DNA from: Salinispora fenicalii
Lineage (GTDB): Bacteria; Actinomycetota; Actinomycetes; Mycobacteriales; Micromonosporaceae
Direction of reading: 5' to 3'
DNA length: 64,000 nt
Assembly (NCBI RefSeq): GCF_000514815.1
Contig: NZ_AZWQ01000008.1
Location: 47,212-111,211, forward strand
The position numbers were made by a program, and so were the translations under genes. Positions 1 to 9,343 of the stretch are shown piece after piece. Numbering within the stretch: the first letter of the stretch is position 1; every line of letters begins with the position of its first letter. The notes below the pieces were generated by a model, which had not been told where the DNA came from, did not search any database, and was given only the letters and a program-made list of their open reading frames with translations.

Positions 1-963
1 CACCAGCTCACCGTCGTGCTCGACCACGTCCCGGGCCACCGGTCGACGGAGCGGTCGCCCATCGGCGCCCCGGCGCCGGGTGCGGAGTCGGTCGGCCGCC
101 CGGAAAGCGTCGTCCAGGGCATGGCTGACGGTCCGGGCGTCGTTGGCGACTCGGCGCAGCAGCAGGTCCGCCTCGTCCACCGGCTCCGCCGCCGGGTCGG
201 TCCGCGGCTGGCGCAGCCCGAGCAGGGCGGCGACCCCGTCGCGCTCCGGGGCGACCAGCCGGTCCACCCGCCGGCCGACCCGCAGGTGCAGCGCGTCGCG
301 GGTGTCCAATAGCCGCAGGTGGGCGGCACGGACCGCGGGCCGCAGCGCGGTGGTGACGCCGGCGCGGGCGATCGCCCGGAGGAGCCCCACGTCGCGAAGC
401 CCGCCGGCGGCCTCCTTGAGGTCCCCCTCGAGCAGGAAGGCCAGCTCCCCATGGGCCGCCCACCGGGCCTCGGTCAACTCGCGCAGCCCCGGCAGTCGGC
501 GCACCGCGCTGCGTCGCCACTGGTCGGCGGCCAAGCGAACCAGCCGGTCGGCCAACGCCTCGTCACCCGCGACGAAGCGGGCGTCGAGCAGGCCCAGAGC
601 CACCCGGACATCTTCCTGGGCGACCGCGAGAGCCTCGGGGACGGTTCGTACCGAGTGGTCGAGCCGCAGCCCGGCATCCCAGACCGGATACCAGATGCTG
701 GCGGCCAGCTCGTCCACCTCGGGTACGTCGGCGTGCAGCAGCAGCAGGTCGAGGTCCCCGTACGGGGCGCACTCACGACGGCCGAGCCCGCCCACCGCCA
801 CCAGCGCGACCCCGTCCCGGCCGGGCAGCAGCTCAGCGAGCCAGCTGTCGATGGACGTGGCCCGGGCCGCCCGCGCGGCGGCGTCGATCCCGCCGGGAGC
901 ACCGGTGACCTCGTTGATCAGGAGGTCCGGTCCGGCCGCACACTTCTTGATCAACGAGGTCAT
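1..963 (-). CDS. glnD: PII uridylyl/adenylyltransferase GlnD (3' part outside window)
   Basis: Modifies and demodifies the nitrogen regulator PII. The visible N-terminal 321 codons stay open to the window edge, so the C-terminal HD and ACT domains are missing from view. The nucleotidyltransferase signature GGLGRRECAPYGDLDLLLL is clear at about residues 55-75, followed by EGDLKEAAGGLRDV, typical of GlnD. The ATG at 963 is preceded by a GGGAGCAGG-like ribosome site and lies 27 bases after the glnB stop, so it is third in an amtB-glnB-glnD operon. The first codons sit inside a perfect 15-base inverted repeat. In actinobacteria the enzyme is usually an adenylyltransferase; that is family knowledge. 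Confidence 0.93.
   Translation of the reverse strand, partial: MTSLIKKCAAGPDLLINEVTGAPGGIDAAARAARATSIDSWLAELLPGRDGVALVAVGGLGRRECAPYGDLDLLLLHADVPEVDELAASIWYPVWDAGLRLDHSVRTVPEALAVAQEDVRVALGLLDARFVAGDEALADRLVRLAADQWRRSAVRRLPGLRELTEARWAAHGELAFLLEGDLKEAAGGLRDVGLLRAIARAGVTTALRPAVRAAHLRLLDTRDALHLRVGRRVDRLVAPERDGVAALLGLRQPRTDPAAEPVDEADLLLRRVANDARTVSHALDDAFRAADRLRTRRRGADGRPLRRPVARDVVEHDGELV
906..962. repeat. 15-bp perfect inverted repeat over the glnD start
   Basis: TGACCTCGTTGATCA at 906-920 is the exact reverse complement of 948-962, with 27 bases between. The right arm begins next to the glnD start codon (961-963). In the mRNA it could fold so that the first codons are paired. Seen directly; the function is inferred. 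Confidence 0.75.
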
Positions 964-990
964 CGGTACCTGCTCCCGCCCGCGGAACGC

Positions 991-1389
<399 letters not shown>

Positions 1390-2766
1390 TCACCGCCGAC
1401 CTCCCGCCGACGAGGCCGACGCGACCTGCTGCTCCGCGGCGCTGCTCTCCCCGACCGGCTTCCCGCCGGCCAGGCCCGCCGCCGCGAACGCGCCCCCACC
1501 GGCGGAACCGGCGGCGGGCGAGAGGTCGTAGCCGCTCTCGGCGTGCTCGGCGATGTCGATCCCCTCGACCTCGGCCTCCTTGCTGACCCGGAAACCGATC
1601 GTCTTCTCCAGGACGAGGGCGAGGACGAACGCCACCGCGAAGGAGTAGCCGGTGACGATCAACGCGCTCAGCGCCTGGACGCCCAGCTGGGCCACCCCAC
1701 CCCCGTAGAAGAGGCCCTCGTCGCTGACGAGCGAGCTGACCGACGACGTGCCGAAGAGACCGATCCACAGGCAACCGATCCAGCCACCGACGAAGTGCAC
1801 GCCGACGACGTCGAGGGAGTCGTCAAAGCCCAGCCGATACTTCAGGCTCACCGCCAACGCGCAGACCGCACCGGCGACCAGGCCGAGCAGCACCGCGGCC
1901 CACGGAGTGATGAAGGCGCAGGCCGGGGTGATCGCGACCAGTCCGGCGATGGCGCCGGAGGAGGCGCCGACCAGGGTCGGCCGACCGTCCCGCGCCTTCT
2001 CCACCACCAACCAGCCGAGTACGGCGGCGGCGGTCGCCACCTGGGTGTTGATGAAGGCCAGCCCCGTGGTCAGGTCCGCGGTCAACTCGGAGCCGGCGTT
2101 GAAGCCGAACCAGCCGAACCAGAGCAGGCCGGCACCGAGCGCGACCATGGGAACGTTGTGCGGCTTCATCGTCTCCCGGGGCCAGCCGAGCCGCCGGCCC
2201 AGCACCAGCACCAGGGCCAGCGCCGCCGCCCCGGCGTTGATGTGCACCGCGGTCCCACCGGCGAAGTCGAGCGCGCCGAGCTCCGCACCGATGAATCCGC
2301 CGCCCCAGACCCAGTGGGCGACCGGGAAGTAGACCAGACTCGCCCAGCCGACCACGAACAGCAGCCAGCCGGAGAACTTGGCCCGGTCGGAGATCGCACC
2401 GCTGATCAGGGCGACCGTGATGACAGCGAACATCATCTGGAATGCCATGAAGACGTAGAGCGGAATGCCGGTCTCGCCCCACAGGTCGGTCTCCGCCATG
2501 AAGGTCTTGGTGCCGAGGTACTGGCCGAGGTCGCCGATGACCCCGCCCTGATCCGTACCGAAAGCAGCGGAGAAGCCGTAGAACAACCAGAGAATGCTGA
2601 CGAGCCCGATCGCGGAAAAGCTCATCATGATCATATTGAGGACGCCCTTGGCCCGGTTGAGGCCGCCGTAGAACAGCGCCAGTCCGGGCGTCATGAGCAG
2701 CACGATCGCGCTCGACACCAGCAGCCACGCGGTGTTACCGGTGTCGATGGTCGGTGCTTCAGGCAC
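1390..2766 (-). CDS. amtB: Ammonium transporter AmtB
   Basis: Membrane channel for ammonium/ammonia of the Amt/Mep/Rh family, 458 residues, with about 11 hydrophobic segments. Family landmarks include LALFYGGLNR near the N-terminus, FAGGTAVHINAGAAAL around residue 168, and a cytoplasmic C-terminal tail GIDIAEHAESGYD, the region PII contacts. Start is GTG at 2766, eight bases after AGGAGG. First gene of amtB-glnB-glnD. A candidate GlnR box lies about 90-130 bases upstream. Confidence 0.96.
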   Translation of the reverse strand: MPEAPTIDTGNTAWLLVSSAIVLLMTPGLALFYGGLNRAKGVLNMIMMSFSAIGLVSILWLFYGFSAAFGTDQGGVIGDLGQYLGTKTFMAETDLWGETGIPLYVFMAFQMMFAVITVALISGAISDRAKFSGWLLFVVGWASLVYFPVAHWVWGGGFIGAELGALDFAGGTAVHINAGAAALALVLVLGRRLGWPRETMKPHNVPMVALGAGLLWFGWFGFNAGSELTADLTTGLAFINTQVATAAAVLGWLVVEKARDGRPTLVGASSGAIAGLVAITPACAFITPWAAVLLGLVAGAVCALAVSLKYRLGFDDSLDVVGVHFVGGWIGCLWIGLFGTSSVSSLVSDEGLFYGGGVAQLGVQALSALIVTGYSFAVAFVLALVLEKTIGFRVSKEAEVEGIDIAEHAESGYDLSPAAGSAGGGAFAAAGLAGGKPVGESSAAEQQVASASSAGGRR

Positions 2767-2855
2767 GCTGGCCTCCTAAGGTGAAGTTCCCTCCTTAACG
2801 GCTTCCGAGGCAGCGCTGCCCGTCCACCGGTTACCCGGAAGCCTGCTCGTTCCCT

Positions 2856-2894
2856 GTTTCCGGTAGCGTCACCCATCGATTTCCAGGCGGTGAC
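2856..2894 (-). promoter_or_regulatory. Candidate GlnR box upstream of amtB
   Basis: Read on the minus strand from 2894: GTCAC-n6-GAAAT-n6-GTGAC-n6-GGAAAC. The half-sites recur every 11 bases, as in the actinobacterial GlnR operator (gTnAC-n6-GaAAC repeated). GlnR control of amtB-glnK-glnD is established in Streptomyces; the match here is by eye. Confidence 0.65.
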
Positions 2895-3075
2895 GACCTG
2901 TTTCGTACGTGTGAAGCGGGCCTCGACCAACCAAACGGATGATGCCGGGACCGGCCGATTGCCGACCCAGCGCAGCCCCAGAGCAGGGTCTGGGGCTCCA
3001 CTGAACCTCCGATGCCGCAGGTGGCGAACACCGGGCCCAACTTGGGCCCCCTTCCCTGTGACGCAGAAAAGCAGC

Positions 3076-3111
3076 GGCCCCGTTCTCACCGAAATCGGCA
3101 GGAACGGGGCC
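3076..3111 (-). terminator. Terminator after the beta-helix gene
   Basis: Ten-base inverted repeat GGCCCCGTTC / GAACGGGGCC. On the minus strand it is followed within a few bases by CTTTTC. It lies 27 bases beyond the stop of the 3138-4439 gene. The rest of the gap between that gene and amtB (2767-3137) holds the amtB upstream region and nothing else I can support. Confidence 0.7.
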
Positions 3112-3137
3112 TTGGTGAATCCGACGTGTCCGGCCCG

Positions 3138-4439
3138 CTACCCGGAACAACCGGGTACGTTGACGCAGTTGTTCGGCCTGTTCTTCGCCACGACGGTGCC
3201 GGTGGCGGTGTTCAGGTTCACCGTTCCACCCGCCGCGTTGAAGATGCCGCCTCCATCGGTGACAGCAACGTTCTTCACAATCTTGGAAGTGGACAGGGTG
3301 GCCGTACCGACGGCGGAGTTGAAGATTCCACCGCCCTCTTCGCCTGCCTGGTTGCCGGCGACCGAGGTCCGCCGCAGTACTACCTGCCCACTGTTGAGGA
3401 TTCCCCCACCGTTGATGACAGCGGTGTTGCCTGCTACCCGGCTGTCCTCGAGGACCGCCGCGGGGGGCACCGGAATCCCCGCCGCGACGAACAGCCCGCC
3501 CGTGTCGAACTCGGTCGCGGTGTTGTTGAGGATGCCGACGCGTCGCATCGTGGTCTGACCGAATACCGCGACGCCCCCCGTGTCGCCGGCGGTGTTGTCC
3601 GCAATCTTGGAATCGGCGATATAGCCGACCTCGGCGAGCTGGATGCCTCCGATGGTTTGGGCTCGATTTCCCGTGATGAAACTGTGTTCAATTCGGATCG
3701 CACCACCACCAACGGCGCTTCCTATACCACCCGCGATGCTAGCCGTATTCTTGTCCACCCGTGCGGAGCCGACGGTGAGCTGACCCGTGGTGTGGACCCC
3801 ACCACCATTCACGGCGGCGGTGTTGCGGCTGATGCTGGAGTGCTCGGCGACAACCGTTCCACTGCTGGCCACACCTCCACCGTTCTGGTCGGACACGTTG
3901 TTCACGACCTCGACGTGCTTTAGGGTGGCGCGGCCACCAGCGTTCACCAGGAGGCCACCGCCGTCGCCTCCGGCGGTCTGCCCGCCGGTGACGGTGAGGT
4001 GTGTGAGGGTGAGGTCACCACCGACGTCCACGGCGAGAATGCGAAACGGGTCGACTGCGGCGGCGCGTTCAATGGTGGTGTGTTTTCCGCCGTTGAGGGT
4101 GATCGGGGTGGTGATGGTGGGAAGGCCGGCATCGTCGAGTTCGGCGGTGAGCAGATAGGTGCAGTCCTTGGCGAGGTCGAGGAGTGCGCCGCCCCGGGCA
4201 TTGGCAAGGGCGATCGCGGAGATCAGTTTGTCCGTGTCGCAGGGGACGGGGATGCCCGTCGAGTGCTTTCCGGTGGTGGCAGCGGCGCTCCCGTCCGCAC
4301 CAGCAGCGGAGGCGGCGATGCCACTGGTGACGGTGAGGGCCAGGCCGGTCACACCGGCGAGCCCGACGGCCCACCATCGTGGTCTCGCCCGGCCCCCGCC
4401 GGGGCGACCAGGTTCGTGTGTGCGGTGCTGATGGTTCAT
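3138..4439 (-). CDS. Secreted right-handed beta-helix repeat protein
   Basis: 433 residues. A basic N-terminus and a hydrophobic segment (WWAVGLAGVTGLALTVTSG, about 22-40) ending in Ala-rich sequence suggest a Sec signal peptide. The body is repeats of about 25-30 residues with the pattern I-x-x-N-x-A/T-x-x-x-G-G-G-I/V, for example ISRNTAAVNGGGV and VAGNTAVINGGGI, typical of parallel beta-helix folds (pectate-lyase or Pmp-like). Catalytic residues of a known lyase are not recognisable. Two Cys at the C-terminus (NNCVNVPGC) could form a disulfide. Its own transcript unit, with a terminator after it. Enzyme, adhesin or matrix role is unknown. Confidence 0.8.
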   Translation of the reverse strand: MNHQHRTHEPGRPGGGRARPRWWAVGLAGVTGLALTVTSGIAASAAGADGSAAATTGKHSTGIPVPCDTDKLISAIALANARGGALLDLAKDCTYLLTAELDDAGLPTITTPITLNGGKHTTIERAAAVDPFRILAVDVGGDLTLTHLTVTGGQTAGGDGGGLLVNAGGRATLKHVEVVNNVSDQNGGGVASSGTVVAEHSSISRNTAAVNGGGVHTTGQLTVGSARVDKNTASIAGGIGSAVGGGAIRIEHSFITGNRAQTIGGIQLAEVGYIADSKIADNTAGDTGGVAVFGQTTMRRVGILNNTATEFDTGGLFVAAGIPVPPAAVLEDSRVAGNTAVINGGGILNSGQVVLRRTSVAGNQAGEEGGGIFNSAVGTATLSTSKIVKNVAVTDGGGIFNAAGGTVNLNTATGTVVAKNRPNNCVNVPGCSG

Positions 4440-4691
4440 GTCGTTCGGTGCCCTTCCCCGTCGTCAACGCGGAACGCACACCGGTAGGCCGGTTGGCGCT
4501 CCTCGGCTACCAGGTAGGTCGTAGCAGCCACCACCGAAGCAAAACCGACATAAAGCCCAAATGAACATGAACCTGAAACAGCTACCCATATGTGCGTAAT
4601 GTCTAGACGGACACGTCGGCGCAGGGCACCCACCCACCAGCTCTCGCCGTGCCGGCACCCAACTCCGGCCGCTACCAACGGCACCGAACGA
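4440..4691. other. Intergenic region upstream of the beta-helix gene
   Basis: About 250 bases with a locally A+T-rich part around 4545-4605, unlike the rest of the window. It presumably contains the beta-helix gene promoter. I could not assign a clear -35/-10 pair or operator. Confidence 0.4.
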
Positions 4692-5552
4692 CTACCCCGG
4701 AGCCCGAAGCGCGCCCTCAAGAATGTGCCGCTCGTATTCGAGCAGACGCAGGTCTCGCATCGGACGGCGAAGGTGGCCCCGGTTGACGATCCGCACGAAG
4801 GCCGGATCCCCGGCGGCGGCCATCCGCCGGATGCCCTCCACGTGGTCAACGATCCGCTTACGGATAGTACGGACCAGCCGATGCCGGTCGCGCGGGATCA
4901 GCCCGTACGCGTCGGCGAAGAGCCGCAGCCGCCGCGGCCGGTCCGGGCGCCGCCATCCGAGGGTGATCGAGTCCCGGTCGGCGAAGAGCGGCACCCAGGT
5001 CCAGGCCGCGTACGCGACGTCGTAGATGCGGGAGCCCGGCGAGGCGAGATCGAAGTCGATCATGCCGAGGGTGCCGTCCGGGCGCCAGATGACGTTGTGC
5101 GGGGCGGCATCGTGGTGGCAGATCACCTCGTTCTCCGGCGACGGGCCGAAGGAACGCCACACCGCCCCCTCCGGCAGGACGAGCCCGTACTGCGCGTCGT
5201 GGAACATCCGCAGCATCGTGGCGACCGTCACCAGCGCCTCGTCGGTGACCCAGTGCGGGGCCAGCGGATACTCCCCGCACTCCCCCTCCAGGTACGACAG
5301 CACCTCGCGGTTGCGCTCATCCATCCCCAGTGCCCGGGGGGCGCCGGTGAAGCCCGCGTACTCCAGGTGCCGCAGCAGGGCGTGCACCGACGGGGTCCAC
5401 GGACCGGCGTTGCGCCGGACCGTGTCCCCGACCCGGACCACCGTGCTCACGTTGCCGCCGTGCAGCGGGATCTCATGGGCCATCACATAGGGCCGCCCGA
5501 GGCGGGACGTCGGGCGGTCGCGCCACCCCGCGTGGACGCGATCGTCATTCAT
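4692..5552 (-). CDS. Phosphotransferase, aminoglycoside/choline-kinase fold
   Basis: 286 residues. Brenner motif HHDAAPHNVIW at about 160-170 fits HxDxxxxN, and IDFDLASPG supplies the metal-binding Asp, so the kinase core looks intact. An N-terminal VVRVGDTVRR segment replaces the usual nucleotide-lysine region. Start taken as ATG 5552; GTG 5555 is also possible. It begins 10 bases after the ftsY stop and is probably co-transcribed. The substrate cannot be deduced; membership of the APH fold alone does not show antibiotic resistance. Confidence 0.82.
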   Translation of the reverse strand: MNDDRVHAGWRDRPTSRLGRPYVMAHEIPLHGGNVSTVVRVGDTVRRNAGPWTPSVHALLRHLEYAGFTGAPRALGMDERNREVLSYLEGECGEYPLAPHWVTDEALVTVATMLRMFHDAQYGLVLPEGAVWRSFGPSPENEVICHHDAAPHNVIWRPDGTLGMIDFDLASPGSRIYDVAYAAWTWVPLFADRDSITLGWRRPDRPRRLRLFADAYGLIPRDRHRLVRTIRKRIVDHVEGIRRMAAAGDPAFVRIVNRGHLRRPMRDLRLLEYERHILEGALRAPG

Positions 5553-5562
5553 CACCGTGGGG

Positions 5563-6768
5563 TTACACGTCCGGCCCGGTCTCGACGCCCAGCAACGCGT
5601 CCACGAACTGCGCGGGGTCGAACGGAGCCAGGTCGTCTTTGCCTTCGCCGAGGCCGACCAGCTTCACCGGGATACCCAGCTTGCGCTGCACGGAGATCAC
5701 GATGCCACCCTTGGCGGTGCCGTCGAGCTTGGTGAGCGCGACGCCGGTCACGTCCACCGCCTCGGTGAAGACCCGCGCCTGTTCCAGACCGTTCTGGCCG
5801 GTGGTGGCGTCGAGGATCAGCAGCGTCTCGTCGATCGGACCATGCTTCTCCACCACCCGCTTGACCTTGCCCAGCTCGTCCATCAGGCCGACCTTGTTCT
5901 GCAGCCGGCCGGCGGTGTCGACCAACACCGTGTCCACCCCGGTCTCGATCCCGCGTTTGACCGCGTCGAAGGCGACGCTGGCCGGGTCAGCCCCCTCCGG
6001 GCCCCGGACGGTCTCCGCCCCGACCCGGCCGGCCCAGGTCTCCAGCTGGTCCGCGGCGGCGGCGCGGAACGTGTCGGCCGCGCCGAGAATCACACTCCGG
6101 CCATCCGCCACCAGCACCCGAGCAACCTTGCCGCACGTGGTGGTTTTCCCGGCCCCGTTGACCCCCACCACCAACAGCACCGCCGGCACACCGTCCTTCG
6201 GCGCGGTGTGCAGGGCGCGGTCCAGCTCCGGGTCGAGGGCGTTGACCAACTCGGCGGCGAGCAGCGTGCGCAGCTCAGCGACGGTACGGGTGCCGAGCAC
6301 CCGAGTCCGCTCGCGGAGCCGGTCAACGATCTCCCGGGTGGAGTCGATGCCGACATCCGCAGTGATCAGGCTGTCCTCGATCTCCTCCCAGGTCTCCTCG
6401 TCGAGGCGGTCCCGGCTGAGCAGGCCCAGCAGCCCCTTGCCGAACACGCTCTGCGAGCGGGACAGTCGGGAGCGGAGCCGGACCAACCGTCCGGCGGTCG
6501 GCTCCGGGACCTCGACCGGGACCTCAACCGGGACCTCCGGCACCGGCACCGGGGGAGCCGGCGGCGGCTCGACCAGGATCCCGATGGGCGGCTCCGCTTC
6601 GGCCGCCTCGACCGGCGGTCCGGCAAGGTCCTCCTCGGCGCGGGTCTCGACCTCCGTCGTCGGCAACGGGGGCTCCCGACGGCGGCGCAACTTCGGCGCC
6701 ACCAGCCCGACGGTGCCGAGAATCAGCACGCCGAGCAGGGCGAGTGCGATGAGGAGGTAATCCGTCAT
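5563..6768 (-). CDS. ftsY: Signal recognition particle receptor FtsY
   Basis: GTPase that docks SRP-ribosome complexes at the membrane. 401 residues. One N-terminal membrane segment (LLIALALLGVLILGTVGLV, about 5-23), an acidic Pro/Glu/Val linker, then the NG domain: G1 GVNGAGKTT at about 202-210, DTFRAAA, VDTAGRL and TKLDGTAKGG. The start ATG at 6768 (MTDYLLIAL) has AGGA about nine bases upstream; open sequence continues further upstream, but it overlaps the divergent phosphatase and lacks family similarity. The N-terminal anchor is typical of actinobacterial FtsY. Confidence 0.96.
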   Translation of the reverse strand: MTDYLLIALALLGVLILGTVGLVAPKLRRRREPPLPTTEVETRAEEDLAGPPVEAAEAEPPIGILVEPPPAPPVPVPEVPVEVPVEVPEPTAGRLVRLRSRLSRSQSVFGKGLLGLLSRDRLDEETWEEIEDSLITADVGIDSTREIVDRLRERTRVLGTRTVAELRTLLAAELVNALDPELDRALHTAPKDGVPAVLLVVGVNGAGKTTTCGKVARVLVADGRSVILGAADTFRAAAADQLETWAGRVGAETVRGPEGADPASVAFDAVKRGIETGVDTVLVDTAGRLQNKVGLMDELGKVKRVVEKHGPIDETLLILDATTGQNGLEQARVFTEAVDVTGVALTKLDGTAKGGIVISVQRKLGIPVKLVGLGEGKDDLAPFDPAQFVDALLGVETGPDV

Positions 6769-6912
6769 GCCCGAAATCCTGTCAGACGCGGGCGACTGCG
6801 TCTCCACCACCGCACCCCCGCCGGAAACCGGCGGGCAATAGGCTCGTCCGCACCGCAGTGCTGCGCCCGCCGGCCGGGGAGGCAGGACGACACGCTCATC
6901 GGGAGGCCCACC

Positions 6913-8685
6913 ATGTCCGCCGCAGACCTGCTCGTCGGCCCACTGCTTCGCCGGGTGGTCGGCACGCAGGCCACCATCTGGGTGGAGACCAGCGCCCCAA
7001 CGACGGTCACCGTCCGTACCGCCGACGGCGCCACCGGCACCGCGCCCACCTTCTCCGCCTACCAGCACCACTACGCCCTGGTCGTGGTCTCCGGGCTGAC
7101 CCCCGACACCGCCAGCAGCTACGAGGTGCTGCTCGACGGGGAGCCGGTCTGGCCACTGCCGGGACCGTACCGCCCCAGCGTCATCCGCACCCGGGCCGCC
7201 GACGACCGGGACCAGCCGGTACGCCTGGTGTTCGGCTCGTGCCGGGAATCCACCCAGCACGCCACCGCCCACCGGCTGCCCCCGGACGCGCTCGACGCGT
7301 ACGCCCGCGGGCTGGCCGCCACCGGCGACCCGGCGGACCTGCCCGACCTGCTGGTGCTCCTCGGCGACCAGGTGTATGCCGACGAGACCTCACCGACCGT
7401 ACGGCGGCTGCTCCGGCGGCGGCGCCGGCGGCCGGTGGGCGCGCCGGTCGACCAGGTGGTGAGCTTCGACGAGTACACCAAGCTCTACCTGGAGTCGTGG
7501 CGGGCCCCGGAGACCCGCTGGCTGCTCTCCACCGTGCCGAGCGTCATGATCTTCGACGACCACGAGATCGTGGACGACTGGAACACCTCCGCCGCCTGGC
7601 GCGCGGACGCCCGCGCCCAGCCCTGGTGGAGCGAGCGCATCAGCAGCGGGCTCGCCTCCTACTGGGTCTACCAGCACCTCGGCAACCTCGCCCCGGAGGA
7701 GGTTGCGGCCGACCCGCTCTACGCGAAGGTGACCGCCGCCGCGGACGCCACCGATACGCTCCGTGAATTCGGTCAGCAGGTCGACCAGGAATCCAACCTC
7801 GCGCACGAACCCGCACAGCGACGGGCGGTGCGGTACCGGTGGAGCTTCGCGCTCGATGTCGGCCGAACCCGCCTGGTCATGCTCGACAACCGGTGCGGCC
7901 GGGTGCTGAAGCCGGGCCGGCGGGCGATGCTGCCGCCGGGCGAGTGGTCCTGGCTGGTCGACCAAGCCCACGGCAACTACGACCACCTGGTCCTGGGCTC
8001 GTCCCTGCCCTGGCTGCTTCCACCGGGCGTCCACCATGTGGAGGCGTGGAACGAGGTGCTCGCCGACTCCCACCGGCGCTGGGTGGCCGAGGCGGCGGAG
8101 AAGCTGCGCCGCGCTGTTGACCTCGAGCACTGGGCGGCGTTCCGGCACTCCTTCGACGCGCTCGGTGCCCTCTTCGCCCGGGTCGGTGGCGGCACGCCGG
8201 AGCGGGCGATCCGGACTCGTCGTGAGATCGGGCAGACCGGATGGACCGGGCAACCCGGACAATCGGCGCAGCCCGGGCAACCGGCGGAGCGTGACCCCGG
8301 CGCCCCGCGGCCAGCGTCGATCAGTGTCCTCAGCGGCGACGTGCACCACTCGTACGTGGCCCGGGCCCGGTTCGCCGATCCCGCGGTGGTCACCCCGGTA
8401 CACCAGCTCACCTGCTCCCCGCTGCACAACCAGGTGCCGGACGCGATGCGGCTACCGCTGCGGCTGGGCTGGTCACCTGCTCTGGCCCTGGCCGCCCGAG
8501 CGCTGTCCCGTACCGCCGGGATCCGCCGGCCGGCGCTGCGCTGGACGAAGCTGGCCGGGCCGTACTTCGGCAACGCCATCGGTACCCTGCGACACGACGG
8601 GCGGTCGGCCGAGGTGACGATCGCGGGCACCACCAGCGCGGGTGCGCTGCAGGAGGTGATGCGCCACCAGCTCACCAGCGACTGA
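6913..8685 (+). CDS. PhoD-like metallophosphatase
   Basis: 590 residues. An N-terminal fibronectin-like/PhoD N domain (WVETSAPTTVTVRT) is followed by metal-site motifs VFGSCRES, LLGDQVYADE, FDDHEIVDDWN and VLSGDVHHSYVA, the order seen in PhoD-like phosphodiesterase/alkaline phosphatases. No signal peptide is visible, unlike secreted PhoD, so a cytoplasmic role is likely. The ATG at 6913 has GGGAGG at 6901-6906. A Gly/Gln/Pro-rich insertion lies around residues 440-460. Divergent from ftsY. The substrate is unknown. Confidence 0.88.
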   Translation: MSAADLLVGPLLRRVVGTQATIWVETSAPTTVTVRTADGATGTAPTFSAYQHHYALVVVSGLTPDTASSYEVLLDGEPVWPLPGPYRPSVIRTRAADDRDQPVRLVFGSCRESTQHATAHRLPPDALDAYARGLAATGDPADLPDLLVLLGDQVYADETSPTVRRLLRRRRRRPVGAPVDQVVSFDEYTKLYLESWRAPETRWLLSTVPSVMIFDDHEIVDDWNTSAAWRADARAQPWWSERISSGLASYWVYQHLGNLAPEEVAADPLYAKVTAAADATDTLREFGQQVDQESNLAHEPAQRRAVRYRWSFALDVGRTRLVMLDNRCGRVLKPGRRAMLPPGEWSWLVDQAHGNYDHLVLGSSLPWLLPPGVHHVEAWNEVLADSHRRWVAEAAEKLRRAVDLEHWAAFRHSFDALGALFARVGGGTPERAIRTRREIGQTGWTGQPGQSAQPGQPAERDPGAPRPASISVLSGDVHHSYVARARFADPAVVTPVHQLTCSPLHNQVPDAMRLPLRLGWSPALALAARALSRTAGIRRPALRWTKLAGPYFGNAIGTLRHDGRSAEVTIAGTTSAGALQEVMRHQLTSD

Positions 8686-8812
8686 CGCCCGGCCAACACC
8701 GAAGGCGGTCCCGGCTCGCCGGGACGGCGCCGGGTCCGGTTCACATGGCGCCGGCACGAGCTCCCGCCGGGGTGGTGCGCTCGTCCCGGACCCGCTGCGC
8801 GAGGATTCGGGC

Positions 8813-9340
8813 ATGACTTGGACAGCACCTAAGATCGACCGCCGAACCGAGCCCGAGCTCGGTGCGGAACGCGCCCTGCTCACCGGCTGGCTCAACTACC
8901 ACCGGGACACCCTGCTGCACAAGTGCGTCGACCTGACCGCCGACCAGCTACGCATCGCGAGCGTCGAACCGTCCACGCTCTCCCTCCTCGGCCTGGTTCG
9001 GCACATGACCTACGTCGAACGGGCCTGGTTCCGGCAGCGTTTCGCCGGGCAGGACCTGCCCGACCTGTTCGACTTCACCGCTGATCCGGACGCTGAGTTC
9101 CGGGTGGAGACCGCCGACCCGGAGGCCGATTTCGCCGCGCTCCGGGCCGAGATCGCGGCCGCCGACGACGCCGCCGCCGGGCGCGATCTCGACGAGGAGT
9201 TCACGATGCGCCGGCGGGACGGCAGCAGCTACCAGCTCAGCCTGCGCTGGGTCTACCTCCACATGATCGAGGAGTACGCCCGGCACAACGGCCACGCCGA
9301 CCTGATCCGGGAACGCCTCGACGGCGTCACCGGAGACTGA
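8813..9340 (+). CDS. DinB-family (DUF664) protein
   Basis: 175 residues. Helical-bundle features of the DinB/YfiT superfamily are visible: LLGLVRHMTYVERAWF around residues 60-75 and HMIEEYARHNGHADLIRE near the end, giving the three His expected for a metal site. Some relatives are mycothiol-dependent transferases; whether this one is cannot be told. It ends three bases before the convergent HAD gene. Confidence 0.87.
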   Translation: MTWTAPKIDRRTEPELGAERALLTGWLNYHRDTLLHKCVDLTADQLRIASVEPSTLSLLGLVRHMTYVERAWFRQRFAGQDLPDLFDFTADPDAEFRVETADPEADFAALRAEIAAADDAAAGRDLDEEFTMRRRDGSSYQLSLRWVYLHMIEEYARHNGHADLIRERLDGVTGD

Positions 9341-9343
9341 CCG

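Noticed and set aside
4545..4605. GTTCATGTTCATTT upstream of the beta-helix gene as a PHO box
   Set aside because: The two units are six bases apart, not the 11 required for PhoP direct repeats.
5557..6912. Long N-terminal extension of the PhoD-like gene
   Set aside because: It overlaps ftsY on the other strand; the real start at 6913 has GGGAGG and the family N-terminus.
8690..8760. Short stem GTCCCGG/CCGGGAC after the PhoD-like gene as a terminator
   Set aside because: Only seven pairs and no T-run; expected by chance at this G+C.
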